DNA of 64,000 bases from Desulfobacterales bacterium. Lineage in GTDB: Bacteria; Desulfobacterota; Desulfobacteria; Desulfobacterales; JAFDDL01. Each line of letters begins with the position of its first letter. Position 1 is the stretch's first letter. The stretch is from positions 1-64,000 of the forward strand of contig JAVEYW010000010.1 in NCBI GenBank assembly GCA_034003325.1, read 5' to 3'. Shown here in pieces: positions 53,952 through 63,562 of this stretch. The translations under genes and the position numbers were made by a program. The notes under the pieces were generated by a model. The model saw only the letters and a list, made by a program, of their open reading frames with translations. It did not search any database and had not been told where the DNA came from.

Positions 53952-54566
53952 TTGAAACTGGCGCTAATGATCGCCGTCAGCCTTTCCATATGCGGGTCTA
54001 AAGCGTTTACAGCAGATTTTAAAAGCCCCGAGATGACTAAACCAAAACAGGATAAATTCGAACGTCCTCAAAAAATTGCCGCTTCAGACCGCGAAGTCGA
54101 TAAAATGTTTTCAGCCGTATATGAAAATGATGTGGATACGGTCCTGCAGCAACTCGAAAAAGGGGTGAATGTCAATGCAAGAGACGATACTGGTCAAACG
54201 CCGCTGCATATTACCCAGAACAAGGCCATGGCGGAGATGTTGATTAAAAAAAGCGCTGATGTAAATGCCGTTGACCCGGAAAATATGACTCCCATTTTCA
54301 ATAAGGAAATCGAGCTGTCAAAAATATTGGTTGAAGCAGGCGCTGATATCAACTTCAAAAGCAAGCGGGGCAATACGCCAATCATTTGGTATGCCTACAG
54401 CGGCTATACAGAGGGAATCCAATATTTGGTTTCACTGGGCGCATCTGTGAATGTCAAAAATTCAGACGGACAAACCGCCTATGATGTCGCTGAAAAATTC
54501 AGCCATTTTAACTTGCTGGAATATCTCAAATCAATTGGTGCTCAAAAAGGGTATAGTCTTCCATAA
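53952..54566 (+). CDS. Exported ankyrin-repeat protein
   Basis: About 204 residues from a TTG at 53952, or 199 from the ATG at 53967. These begin a signal peptide (LALMIAVSLSICGSKAFTA). The frame is open back to 53709, but that part would translate the dispersed repeat, so I reject it. The mature part has a charged segment and four to five ankyrin repeats (VNARDDTGQTPLHITQNKAM, DVNAVDPENMTPIF, DINFKSKRGNTPIIWYAYSG, SVNVKNSDGQTAYDVA). It probably binds a protein partner in the periplasm. An intrinsic terminator follows at 54621. Confidence 0.85.
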   Translation: MKLALMIAVSLSICGSKAFTADFKSPEMTKPKQDKFERPQKIAASDREVDKMFSAVYENDVDTVLQQLEKGVNVNARDDTGQTPLHITQNKAMAEMLIKKSADVNAVDPENMTPIFNKEIELSKILVEAGADINFKSKRGNTPIIWYAYSGYTEGIQYLVSLGASVNVKNSDGQTAYDVAEKFSHFNLLEYLKSIGAQKGYSLP

Positions 54567-54620
54567 AAAACAACGGCATTGTTATCAGCTGGAAAGACGC
54601 TTCAAGGCCGCAATGATGAA

Positions 54621-54651
54621 AGGCTCTTCACGATCAGGCCGTGAAGAGCCT
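54621..54651 (+). terminator. Intrinsic terminator after the ankyrin gene
   Basis: A 12-base perfect stem AGGCTCTTCACG (54621-54632) pairs with CGTGAAGAGCCT (54640-54651) around a seven-base loop, followed by TTGTTC. It is 55 bases after the stop and may also serve the converging porin gene. Confidence 0.8.
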
Positions 54652-54751
54652 TTGTTCATTATGCGGAAAATGAGTCGAAACAGGGTTGAATGTTGAAAAA
54701 TATCTTCATCGGCAGGCAATGGCGACCGCCGCAACCGTCTGCCGTCTATCG

Positions 54752-55516
54752 TTAAAACGATATGGCCAGCTTAACCCCCCCATAGAAAAAATTGGAGTCG
54801 TTGCCAAAGCTGACCGCTTCAATAAGATCCTCGGATTCACCGGACAATGGGAAAGAATAATTGATCGACGGCGTCACGGTGCACCAGTCGGTTATGGGGA
54901 TATTCAGTCCCGCCCAAAGGGTGGCATCATGAAATTCACTGTAATCTCCGCCGTCCAACGCGCCGTCCTGAATATCATAATATCCAACCCATCCGCCGAC
55001 ATCGATGGACCAGCTGTTTTTGAGCTCGAAGCTGTGAGACAAGGCGAATTTGAAATACCATGTGTCCGCCGAGTGTTCAATGCCCCGATAAATGCTGATG
55101 GCCGGCGAAAGGGGCACATCAACCCCGAACGTGGCATACACTTCCTGATCTTCGCCGCCGTCAAAATCATAATAAATCCACCCCAGCGAATAACTGAGTA
55201 TGCCGATACTGTTGCCGTAGAACAGGGTCAAGTCGGTTTCATTTAATTCGCTGCCGTTGTCGATCGTATTCCCGTAATAATCGGTATCCAGATCGGCCCA
55301 CATATCAAAACCAAAGCCTTTATAGGAAACCGTTGTTTGAGGAAAAAGAACGATGCTGTCCTTGCTGAGGGCATACCCGCGCCATATATACTGAGAATAA
55401 ACGGTAAGCGACATATCACAGGTTGGTTTTTCATCCGATGCAACCGCAGCCGAAAAACATGACACCATGCCAACCATCATAACGATCAGTCCCAGATAAA
55501 CCTTTCCGAATTTCAT
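54752..55516 (-). CDS. Outer-membrane beta-barrel protein (TorF-like porin family)
   Basis: A 254-residue outer-membrane protein from the ATG at 55516 (AAGGAG nine bases upstream; a TTG at 55522 is possible). Signal peptide 1-26 (VYLGLIVMMVGMVSCFSAAVA); the SCFSA is not a convincing lipobox. The mature part consists of alternating aromatic/polar strands (SLTVYSQYIWRGYALSKDS at the N-terminus, FYGGVKLAISF ending in the C-terminal Phe of barrels). The TorF-like family is often near amtB/glnK. It lies downstream of amtB on the same strand, with a 257-base gap containing a dispersed repeat. Confidence 0.82.
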   Translation of the reverse strand: MKFGKVYLGLIVMMVGMVSCFSAAVASDEKPTCDMSLTVYSQYIWRGYALSKDSIVLFPQTTVSYKGFGFDMWADLDTDYYGNTIDNGSELNETDLTLFYGNSIGILSYSLGWIYYDFDGGEDQEVYATFGVDVPLSPAISIYRGIEHSADTWYFKFALSHSFELKNSWSIDVGGWVGYYDIQDGALDGGDYSEFHDATLWAGLNIPITDWCTVTPSINYSFPLSGESEDLIEAVSFGNDSNFFYGGVKLAISF

Positions 55517-55665
55517 TATCAAGTTCTCCTTTTGAATTGATTTGCTTCCTTTGTTACAAATACATTTTTTAATTTGGGTTATTTACTTTTATGATCGTAA
55601 CACAAACGTTCTCTTCTCCTTTCTCATTAACCAATTGTTTGTTATGCCATCTTTCAGTCGCCTAT

Positions 55666-55770
55666 CCCGGCAAAGCCGAAAGATGGGCTGCTCGGCGGCT
55701 GGGCTGCCAAACGACCTTATCCAATGATGCATGCTATTTCGCGCATGTTTCCGACAAAGGATCAAACCAC
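55666..55770 (+). repeat. Composite dispersed repeat, copy 4
   Basis: CGGCAAAGCCGAAAGATGGGC, then GGCGGCTGGGCTGCCAAACGACC and the stem-loop GCATGC TATTTC GCGCATGTTTCCGACAAAGGATC. It ends about four bases from the amtB stop codon, so it lies at the 3' end of the amtB transcript, in antisense orientation to it. Confidence 0.8.
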
Positions 55771-55773
55771 CGT

Positions 55774-57171
55774 CTATGCCTGTTCGGCCAGTTTCGCGGC
55801 CATGCTCATCTTGCCGGCAGCAGATCCGGATACCGGCGGGGCTGACGTGCCGTGTGTCGAGACACCGAAGTCCGGATAAGCAATCCCACCGTGTTCCGCA
55901 TGATCGAGGCCTTCGAGTTCTTCTTCCGGGGAAACACGCAGACCGATGGTCTTGTCGATGATTTTAAACAAGGCGAAGGCTGTCGGAAAGGTCCACAAAA
56001 AACAAGTCGCTATTCCCAGTAACTGCACACCGACGATTGACAGGGTGGCGCCTTCGATGTTGAAAAGCCCGGCCGCCAGCGTTCCCCATGCGCCGCACAC
56101 CCCATGAACCGACACCGCGCCGACCGGATCATCCACCCGCATCTTTTCAAAGAAGAGCACGGAGAAGACTACCAGTACACCCGCCACACAACCGATGATG
56201 ATCGAGCTACCCGGCGTGACGTTGGCGCATCCGGCTGTAATTCCGACCAGTCCGGCCAGCGCGCCGTTTAGACTCATGCCCACTTCGGGTTTGCCGAATC
56301 GAATCCAGGACGTAAACATGGCGATACAACAGCCCGCCGCAGCGGCCAGGTTCGTGTTGACAAAGATCATGGCAATGCTTTTATCCGCCGTTGTGGTGGA
56401 GCCGGGATTGAAACCGAACCAGCCCAGCCAAAGAATGAAGACGCCCAGAGCCGCCAGAGGAATATTATGCCCCAGAATGGGTCTTGCCTTGCCGTCTTTT
56501 CCGTATTTGCCAAGTCGCGGTCCCAGCACGATGGCACCGGCAAGAGCTGACCATCCGCCGATCGAGTGCACAACGGTTGAGCCCGCAAAATCGATAAATC
56601 CAAAACCTTCCAGCCACCCTTTGCCGTGGAACAGGCCTCCCCAGGCCCAACTGCCGAATATCGGGTAAATCAAGCCACTGATAACCACGCTATAGATAAG
56701 GTAGCCCGAAAATTTGGTTCGCTCGGCCATGGCGCCCGACACAATGGTGGCGGCTGTCGCAGCAAATACAACCTGAAACATCCAGAAGGCCAATACCCAC
56801 GGATCGCCGCCCGGCGTAAAATCACTTAAGAAAAATCCCGAGGTGCCGAACCAGCCCGTCTGCGAGGCGCCGAACATGAGGCCAAAACCAACCGCCCAGT
56901 AGACAATGGAGCCCATGGAAAAATCCATGAGGTTTTTCATCATGATGTTAATAGCGCTTTTGGCGCGGGTAAATCCGGCCTCCACAAGCGCAAAGCCCGC
57001 CTGCATGAAAAACACCAAGGCAGCGGCCACCAGCGTCCACAGATAATTGGCATGGGTCTGAATCAAATCGATGGCGTCCTTGTTGCTGAATACCGTCGGA
57101 TCAGCATCCGCCGCCAGGGCCGTCGAAACACCCGCCACAAGAATCCCTGATAAAAGAAGTGCTTTTTTCAT
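55774..57171 (-). CDS. amtB: Ammonium transporter AmtB
   Basis: Inner-membrane ammonium channel of 465 residues. The start ATG at 57171 follows GGGAG nine bases upstream; 12 residues of upstream frame are dropped. The signal peptide (KKALLLSGILVAGVSTALA) precedes 11 transmembrane helices. Conserved segments are FFMQAGFALVEAGFTRAKS, DFAGSTVVHSIGGWSALAG (twin-His region start) and the C-terminal SVHGVCGAWGTLAAGLF. The 30-residue cytoplasmic tail should bind GlnK. It is coupled to the glnK gene upstream and is probably transcribed from the sigma-54 promoter at 57638. Confidence 0.95.
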   Translation of the reverse strand: MKKALLLSGILVAGVSTALAADADPTVFSNKDAIDLIQTHANYLWTLVAAALVFFMQAGFALVEAGFTRAKSAINIMMKNLMDFSMGSIVYWAVGFGLMFGASQTGWFGTSGFFLSDFTPGGDPWVLAFWMFQVVFAATAATIVSGAMAERTKFSGYLIYSVVISGLIYPIFGSWAWGGLFHGKGWLEGFGFIDFAGSTVVHSIGGWSALAGAIVLGPRLGKYGKDGKARPILGHNIPLAALGVFILWLGWFGFNPGSTTTADKSIAMIFVNTNLAAAAGCCIAMFTSWIRFGKPEVGMSLNGALAGLVGITAGCANVTPGSSIIIGCVAGVLVVFSVLFFEKMRVDDPVGAVSVHGVCGAWGTLAAGLFNIEGATLSIVGVQLLGIATCFLWTFPTAFALFKIIDKTIGLRVSPEEELEGLDHAEHGGIAYPDFGVSTHGTSAPPVSGSAAGKMSMAAKLAEQA

Positions 57172-57237
57172 AATGCGTGTCTCCCATATATTTAATTTGG
57201 AATCCATGAAACAAAAATGTAATTTTTGATCATATTA

Positions 57238-57990
<753 letters not shown>

Positions 57991-59415
57991 TTAATCCTCC
58001 TGCCCGACCCGGTGAATTTTAATCATGTTGGTGGACCCAACCTTTAACCCCATGCCGATAACAAGCACGATCAGATCATCTTTTGAAAAAGCGCCCTTGT
58101 TGATCAGCAGATTTTCGCTGGCTTCAATCAGCCTTTTGGCATCAATAATTTTGGCGACAAACATGGGAACCACGCCCCATATGAGGCTGAGGCGGTTGTA
58201 AGTCTTTTTGCTGGAAGTAAAGGCATACACGGGCCTTGACGGCCGTTGTTTGGAAACCTGTTTGGCGGTTTTCCCCGATTGAGAAAAAACCAGCAGGCAT
58301 TTTGCGTCCGTTTCATGAAGAAGATTCACCGCGGATTGTGCCACGGCGTGCGCGATAATGTCTTTCAGATTCTGTTCGTAATACATATTGTAGTTCATGA
58401 AAGGGGATTTTTCAGCCTCTGCGGCGATCTTGGCCATCATTTGAACGGCCTGAACAGGATAACTGCCCGAAGCGGTTTCTCCGGAAAGCATGACAGCATC
58501 GGTCCCATCCAAAATGGCATTGGCCACATCCGATGCCTCGGCGCGCGTGGGAATCGGGTTGATGGTCATGGTTTCCAGCATCTGCGTCGCGGTAATCACC
58601 GGTCTGTTTCTCCGCACAGCGTTTTTAATAATCTGCTTCTGAATGGTCGGCACCAGCTCGGGTTGCATTTCGACGCCCAGATCCCCGCGCGCCACCATGA
58701 TGCCGTCCGCCACATCAAGAATAGCCTCCAGATTCTCCACCGCCTCTTGTTTTTCAATTTTCGCAATCACGGGAATATTCACCCCTTGAGCGTGCATGAG
58801 GGCCTTTATCTGACACAGGTCATCGGCTGTTCTCACAAAGGAAAGGGCAAAATAGTCGACCCCGTTTTGAATGCCAAAATTAACGTCCTTCTTATCTTTT
58901 TCCGTCAGGGAGGGGGCTGAAACTGTAACACCCGGCAGGTTGATGCCCTTGTTTTCCTTCAGCACGCCGCCATTGATCACGCGGCACAAAACGGTGTCCC
59001 CGGTTTTTGATTCCACTCGCAGACGAATCAGCCCATCATCCAATAAAATGGCATTCCCGGTTTCCACATCCGATGGAAGATGCTGATAAGTGGTGGAAAC
59101 GATTTCCGCCGTGCCGAGTATCGGCCTCGATGTAATACTGAAAACCTGATTGGCCAAAAGGAGAACCGATTGCCCGTCCACAAGCTTCCCCACCCGGATT
59201 TTGGGGCCTTGAAGATCCAGAAGGATGCCCACGGGTCGGCTCATGGATCTCGACAGAGAGCGGATCATTCGAATAACCTCCGCATGAGACTCATAGTTGC
59301 CGTGAGAAAAATTTAAACGCGCCACATTCATGCCCGCCTCGATAAGCGCTTTTAGGACCGCCGGTGTGTTTGACGCCGGGCCGATGGTTGCAACGATCTT
59401 TGTCTTAATGTTCAT
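57991..59415 (-). CDS. pyk: Pyruvate kinase
   Basis: Glycolytic enzyme that makes pyruvate and ATP from phosphoenolpyruvate; 474 residues. Clear landmarks are MNIKTKIVATIGPAS, NVARLNFSHG, the substrate/cation segment KIEKQEAVENLEAILDVADG (part), MVARGDLGVE and SGETASGSYPV. The C-terminal regulatory domain (about 350-474) is complete, including FSQSGKTAKQVS. The gene is alone on the minus strand between the glnK upstream region and lpxD, with a 267-base divergent gap. Confidence 0.97.
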   Translation of the reverse strand: MNIKTKIVATIGPASNTPAVLKALIEAGMNVARLNFSHGNYESHAEVIRMIRSLSRSMSRPVGILLDLQGPKIRVGKLVDGQSVLLLANQVFSITSRPILGTAEIVSTTYQHLPSDVETGNAILLDDGLIRLRVESKTGDTVLCRVINGGVLKENKGINLPGVTVSAPSLTEKDKKDVNFGIQNGVDYFALSFVRTADDLCQIKALMHAQGVNIPVIAKIEKQEAVENLEAILDVADGIMVARGDLGVEMQPELVPTIQKQIIKNAVRRNRPVITATQMLETMTINPIPTRAEASDVANAILDGTDAVMLSGETASGSYPVQAVQMMAKIAAEAEKSPFMNYNMYYEQNLKDIIAHAVAQSAVNLLHETDAKCLLVFSQSGKTAKQVSKQRPSRPVYAFTSSKKTYNRLSLIWGVVPMFVAKIIDAKRLIEASENLLINKGAFSKDDLIVLVIGMGLKVGSTNMIKIHRVGQED

Positions 59416-59682
59416 GAATCGGTCATCCTCAAAATCTTAAATATAATCGGCTTAAAAAAGCGCTTTCAGGCGCATTCTTCGGATTGATACCATATAGGTT
59501 TCGATACAACGATTCAAGGAAGATATATGGAGAGGCCGGCAAAAGCGGCTTTTGGGTTAAAAACAAAATGGCTCAATATAAATATCGACTCAAACCATGT
59601 GGCACATTCTCCTTGAACAGACTTTCCCTGAATGCTAATGAAAAACCTCAATCAATCGATATCAAGTCAATGAGGTTCTTGA

Positions 59683-60711
59683 ATGCCATCATACACTCTG
59701 AGCGAGCTGGCGGAACATGTGGCCGGTAAGGTTATCGGCGATCCGAATCTGGAAATCCGTGCTGCTGCAAGTTTGGAACAGGCCGCCAAAGGCGATATCA
59801 GCTTTCTGGCAAACCCCAAATACGCGCCCCAAGTTAAAACCACGCGGGCTTCCGCCATTGTTGTAAAGGAGACCACGGAAACTTCAGCTTCCCTGCTGCT
59901 TTGCCAAGATCCCTATTACGCGTTTATGCTGATTACCGTGTTGCTGCACGGTCATCGTCGCCATGCCTTATCCGGAATCAGCAACCGGGCCGCCATCGCA
60001 CCCGATGCCGTTATCGGGACCGGCACCTGCATCGGTGATTTTGCAAGCTTATCCGAATATGTCAGCATCGGTAAAGACTGCGTCATTTATCCGGGCGTCT
60101 TTATCGGTTCGGGAACTGTTATCGGTGATAACTGCATTCTCTATCCCAATGTCGTCATTTATGAGCGCTGCCGAATCGGCAATCGTGTCATTATTCACGC
60201 AAACGCCACCATCGGCGAAGATGGGTTCAGTTTCGCCACGCATAATGGGGTTCATTACAAAATTCCGCATATCGGAAGCGTGGTGATAGAAGATGACGTG
60301 GAAATAGGCGCTGGTAGCGGTGTCGAGCGCGGATCCATGGGCGATACCCTGATTGGGCAAGGGTGTAAGGTAGGCGATTCCGTGGTCATCGGCCATGGAA
60401 CCAAAATGGGACCTCACTGCCTGCTGGTGCCCCAGGTGGGCATTGCCGGGTCCACGACGCTGGGTCATCACTGTGTGGCCGGCGGTCAGGCGGGCATTGC
60501 CGGGCATTTGAATATCGGTAACGGCGTGATGATCGGCGCGCAGTCCGGTGTGGGCGATGACGCCGCCGATGGGGAAAAACTGTTTGGATACCCCGCGTAT
60601 AAAGCGGAAAAAGCCAAACGGGCCTATGTCCTGATTCGGCGACTACCGGAAATATGGAAGGAATTGAAAAAATTAAGGGCCCGCGTGGATGAAATTGACG
60701 GAAAGGGGTAA
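59683..60711 (+). CDS. lpxD: UDP-3-O-acylglucosamine N-acyltransferase LpxD
   Basis: Lipid A pathway enzyme that adds the second hydroxyacyl chain to UDP-glucosamine; 342 residues. The N-terminal uridine-binding domain has SYTLSELAEHVAGKVIGDPN and AISFLANPKY-type sequence (here GDISFLANPKYAPQ). The rest is a left-handed beta helix of hexapeptide repeats, with the catalytic-His turn in VVIGHGTKMG and GHHCVAGGQAGIAGHL, and a C-terminal helical tail. It lies apart from fabZ and lpxA, unlike the usual bam-lpxD-fabZ-lpxA order. Confidence 0.94.
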   Translation: MPSYTLSELAEHVAGKVIGDPNLEIRAAASLEQAAKGDISFLANPKYAPQVKTTRASAIVVKETTETSASLLLCQDPYYAFMLITVLLHGHRRHALSGISNRAAIAPDAVIGTGTCIGDFASLSEYVSIGKDCVIYPGVFIGSGTVIGDNCILYPNVVIYERCRIGNRVIIHANATIGEDGFSFATHNGVHYKIPHIGSVVIEDDVEIGAGSGVERGSMGDTLIGQGCKVGDSVVIGHGTKMGPHCLLVPQVGIAGSTTLGHHCVAGGQAGIAGHLNIGNGVMIGAQSGVGDDAADGEKLFGYPAYKAEKAKRAYVLIRRLPEIWKELKKLRARVDEIDGKG

Positions 60712-60716
60712 CCCGC

Positions 60717-62249
60717 TCACGAATTCATAAAATAGGCCTTCACCACTGTTTTGAGCATCTTTCCCATCGTGTTTTTAGGTATCTCGTTTATAAATAGTAT
60801 TTCTTTCGGGCATTTCCAGTCATGAAGCCTTTCTTTGCAAAAGGCCTGAATTTGAATTTTGGTTAAATGGTATTCCGGTTTGACCACCACCGCTGCAGCC
60901 ACTTTCTCTCCCCATCGATCATCCGGCACCCCCACGACCGAAGATTCAATCACCCCTTCCATTCGGTTGATCACCGTTTCGACTTCTTTTGCTGACACAT
61001 TTTCACCGCCTGTAATAATGATGTGCTTCATGCGATCGGTGAGATAATAATAGCCCTCTTTATCCATTTTCCCGAGATCTCCGGTTCTGAACCAACCGTC
61101 GACAAAGCTCGCCGCGGTCTCATCGGGTTTTCGCCAATATCCCGGCGTAATGGATGGGCTCTTAAGCCACAGTTCTCCGATTTCTCCGATATTGACATCT
61201 TTAAATGTAACCGGATCGACGATGCGAACCGCAACCCCCGGCAAGGCAAGGCCGATCGATCCCGGCTTTTGTTCCGCGCGCAGCGGATTCGAAAAATTCA
61301 TGCCGGTTTCCGACATGCCTTCTCTTTCAACCGGCCGAATACCGAACATCTTGTGAATCCGCTCAAACGCCGCGGCCGGCAGCGGCGCCGAACCGGAGGT
61401 CAATAACCGAAGTGAACTGAAATTCACCGGTCTTTCCCGGGAAAAATTCATTAATTTCGTATACATGGTTGGAACCGCCATCAACACCGTACACGCTTCG
61501 CCATCTGTCTTCCCGGATAATTCATTCAAAACGATTTCGGGCATGAACTGGTCCAGCAGACGTACGTGCGCGCCGCTGAACAAGGGGGTATGAAGTGCAA
61601 AACACAGCCCGTGAACATGAAAGAGCGGCAGGGCATGGCATAGAATATCTTTTTGCGTCATTTCCCAGATTGCAATAATGTTTCGGGCATCGTTTACCAG
61701 GTTCTTGTGGGTAAGGACCGCGCCCTTGGGGTTTCCCGTGGTACCGGAGGTATAGATGATAAGCGCCGGATCTTCAGGGGTGACGTCTATTTGAAGCCCG
61801 GGCACTGCGGCCCCTCGGAAACGGTCGACTTTCCGGTAAGGCTGCTGTGTCGAAACCGTAACCACTGGAAGGGTCGAATCGATGGTTTCGATCAGCGCTT
61901 TTCTTTCGGATTCCGTAATAACAAGGGCTGCATCCGCATCATGCAGCAAATATTCCAGTTCGGTTTGTTTAAAACCCGGGTTAAGCGGCACGGCGATGGC
62001 CCCCAATTGCAGGATGGCAAAATGGGCCACAACGGCCGATAGCGATTTTTCAATCAACAGAATGACACGGTCGCCCTTTTGAACACTCAAAGATGTCAGG
62101 AAAAGGGCAAATTGACGAATCTCATGATATAATTGCGCGTACGTCAATTGTGTTTCTATTTTCCCGGCGCGTAAAAAGCTGATCGCCAGTCTATGCCCCC
62201 ATTTCCCTGCGGCCGCCTCAAGCCAGCTGTTTATCGTATCCATTCCCAT
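60717..62249 (-). CDS. Long-chain-fatty-acid-CoA ligase-like enzyme (AMP-binding)
   Basis: Adenylate-forming enzyme that activates a carboxylic acid to its CoA thioester. About 510 residues from the ATG at 62249, six bases after GAAGGG; upstream Mets (62276, 62351) are possible. Motifs: the P-loop-like IIYTSGTTGNPKGA, ALPLFHVHGL, GMSETGMNFSNP, GELWLKSPSITPGYWRKPDE (part) and the hinge FRTGDLGKMDKEGYYYLTDR plus MKHIIITGGENVS. Substrate cannot be predicted; the short FadD/acyl-CoA synthetase form suggests medium to long chains. It converges with lpxD with a five-base gap. Confidence 0.9.
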   Translation of the reverse strand: MGMDTINSWLEAAAGKWGHRLAISFLRAGKIETQLTYAQLYHEIRQFALFLTSLSVQKGDRVILLIEKSLSAVVAHFAILQLGAIAVPLNPGFKQTELEYLLHDADAALVITESERKALIETIDSTLPVVTVSTQQPYRKVDRFRGAAVPGLQIDVTPEDPALIIYTSGTTGNPKGAVLTHKNLVNDARNIIAIWEMTQKDILCHALPLFHVHGLCFALHTPLFSGAHVRLLDQFMPEIVLNELSGKTDGEACTVLMAVPTMYTKLMNFSRERPVNFSSLRLLTSGSAPLPAAAFERIHKMFGIRPVEREGMSETGMNFSNPLRAEQKPGSIGLALPGVAVRIVDPVTFKDVNIGEIGELWLKSPSITPGYWRKPDETAASFVDGWFRTGDLGKMDKEGYYYLTDRMKHIIITGGENVSAKEVETVINRMEGVIESSVVGVPDDRWGEKVAAAVVVKPEYHLTKIQIQAFCKERLHDWKCPKEILFINEIPKNTMGKMLKTVVKAYFMNS

Positions 62250-62453
62250 TGGTAACCCTTCACGTTCGCCATTCATTTTCAAAAAACTAGCCAAAGATAG
62301 TTGAACTTTTGTATCTGCTCTGCCTTTATCAAGTGCTGATGCTGTTTTCAATGCCTTGGCCCTTGCATTTTGAACTGAAAATTGGCAATGTAGCGCCCAA
62401 GCACCAGCAGATGAATTTTCTGAAATATACCCATTTTAGCGAAAAGGGGCGCT

Positions 62454-63452
62454 TTGGAAAGCATGGAACAAGATTCCCGGATCATTCAGGAAGCAAAGGA
62501 AGTTCTTCGAATCGAAGCGGAAGGCATCCTTGAGCTGATTGATCGCATTGACGGGCATTTCGCGGACATGGTGGAATTGGTCTACCGATGCGCCGGCCGG
62601 GTGATTGTGGCGGGCATAGGCAAATCCGGCATTGTCGGCAGAAAAATCGTGGCCACCCTCAACAGTACGGGCACGCGTGCCCTGTTTTTGCACCCCGTGG
62701 AGGCCATGCATGGAGACCTGGGCATGGTGTCCAAACACGATGTATTTTTAGCGCTGTCCAACAGCGGCGAGACCGATGAATTAAACCTGTTGATTCCAAG
62801 TATTAAAAGCCTGGGGTGCAAGGTTGTGGCGATGACGGCAAACCCCGCTTCCTCCCTCGCAAACCACAGTGATATTGTGGTGAATGTGGGCGTCAAAAAA
62901 GAAGCTTGTCCCCTGGGGCTTGCGCCGACGGCCAGCACAACCGCGCTGCTGGCAATGGGAGATGCGCTGGCTGTTGTCCTGATTAACAAAAATGCATTTA
63001 AATCAAGTGATTTTAAGAAATTTCACCCTGGCGGATTGTTGGGGCAACGGCTGGCCCGCTGCATCAAGGATTTAATGCTGACAGGTTCATCAATCCCCGC
63101 CATACCGGTGCATGCGACCATGGCGAACGCGCTTGAAGAAATCAACCGCCTGGAAATGGGGGTCACCATCGTCCTCTCGGAAGCTAATACGCTTGCCGGC
63201 ATCATCACAGACGGGGATATTCGGCGGCTGCTTATCCGCCGGCCCGATGTTCTCTCCTTGCCAGTCAAGGATGTCATGACCCGGAACCCGCTGTCACTCG
63301 GGCCGGATACACCGGCGTTTGATGCACTTAACCTTATGGAAAAGCACCAAATCACCGTCCTTCCGATTATCAATGACACCGGAGAAGTGCAAGGCATACT
63401 GCATCTGCATGACATTCTCGGCAAGGGGCAATTCAAGTTCAACGGCTGTTGA
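62454..63452 (+). CDS. kdsD: Arabinose-5-phosphate isomerase (KdsD/KpsF/GutQ family)
   Basis: Isomerase that makes arabinose 5-phosphate for the KDO of LPS; about 332 residues. The SIS domain (about 30-190) includes AGIGKSGIVGRKIVATLNST and ALSNSGETDEL. Two CBS domains follow (from about 205: LMLTGSSIPAIPVHATMANA, then VKDVMTRNPLSLGPDTPAFD). The start may be the TTG at 62454, five bases after AAAGGGG, or the ATG at 62463. It fits the LPS theme of lpxD nearby and precedes the PFK gene by about 110 bases. Confidence 0.94.
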   Translation: MESMEQDSRIIQEAKEVLRIEAEGILELIDRIDGHFADMVELVYRCAGRVIVAGIGKSGIVGRKIVATLNSTGTRALFLHPVEAMHGDLGMVSKHDVFLALSNSGETDELNLLIPSIKSLGCKVVAMTANPASSLANHSDIVVNVGVKKEACPLGLAPTASTTALLAMGDALAVVLINKNAFKSSDFKKFHPGGLLGQRLARCIKDLMLTGSSIPAIPVHATMANALEEINRLEMGVTIVLSEANTLAGIITDGDIRRLLIRRPDVLSLPVKDVMTRNPLSLGPDTPAFDALNLMEKHQITVLPIINDTGEVQGILHLHDILGKGQFKFNGC

Positions 63453-63562
63453 TTCACCATCAGCGATGAGTGATGTTACAATAACACAGGTAGATATAAC
63501 GGCCTTTATTCATAGTAATTCGACTTAACCGGGCAACCCTTGATATGGAGTAAAACGCAAAA

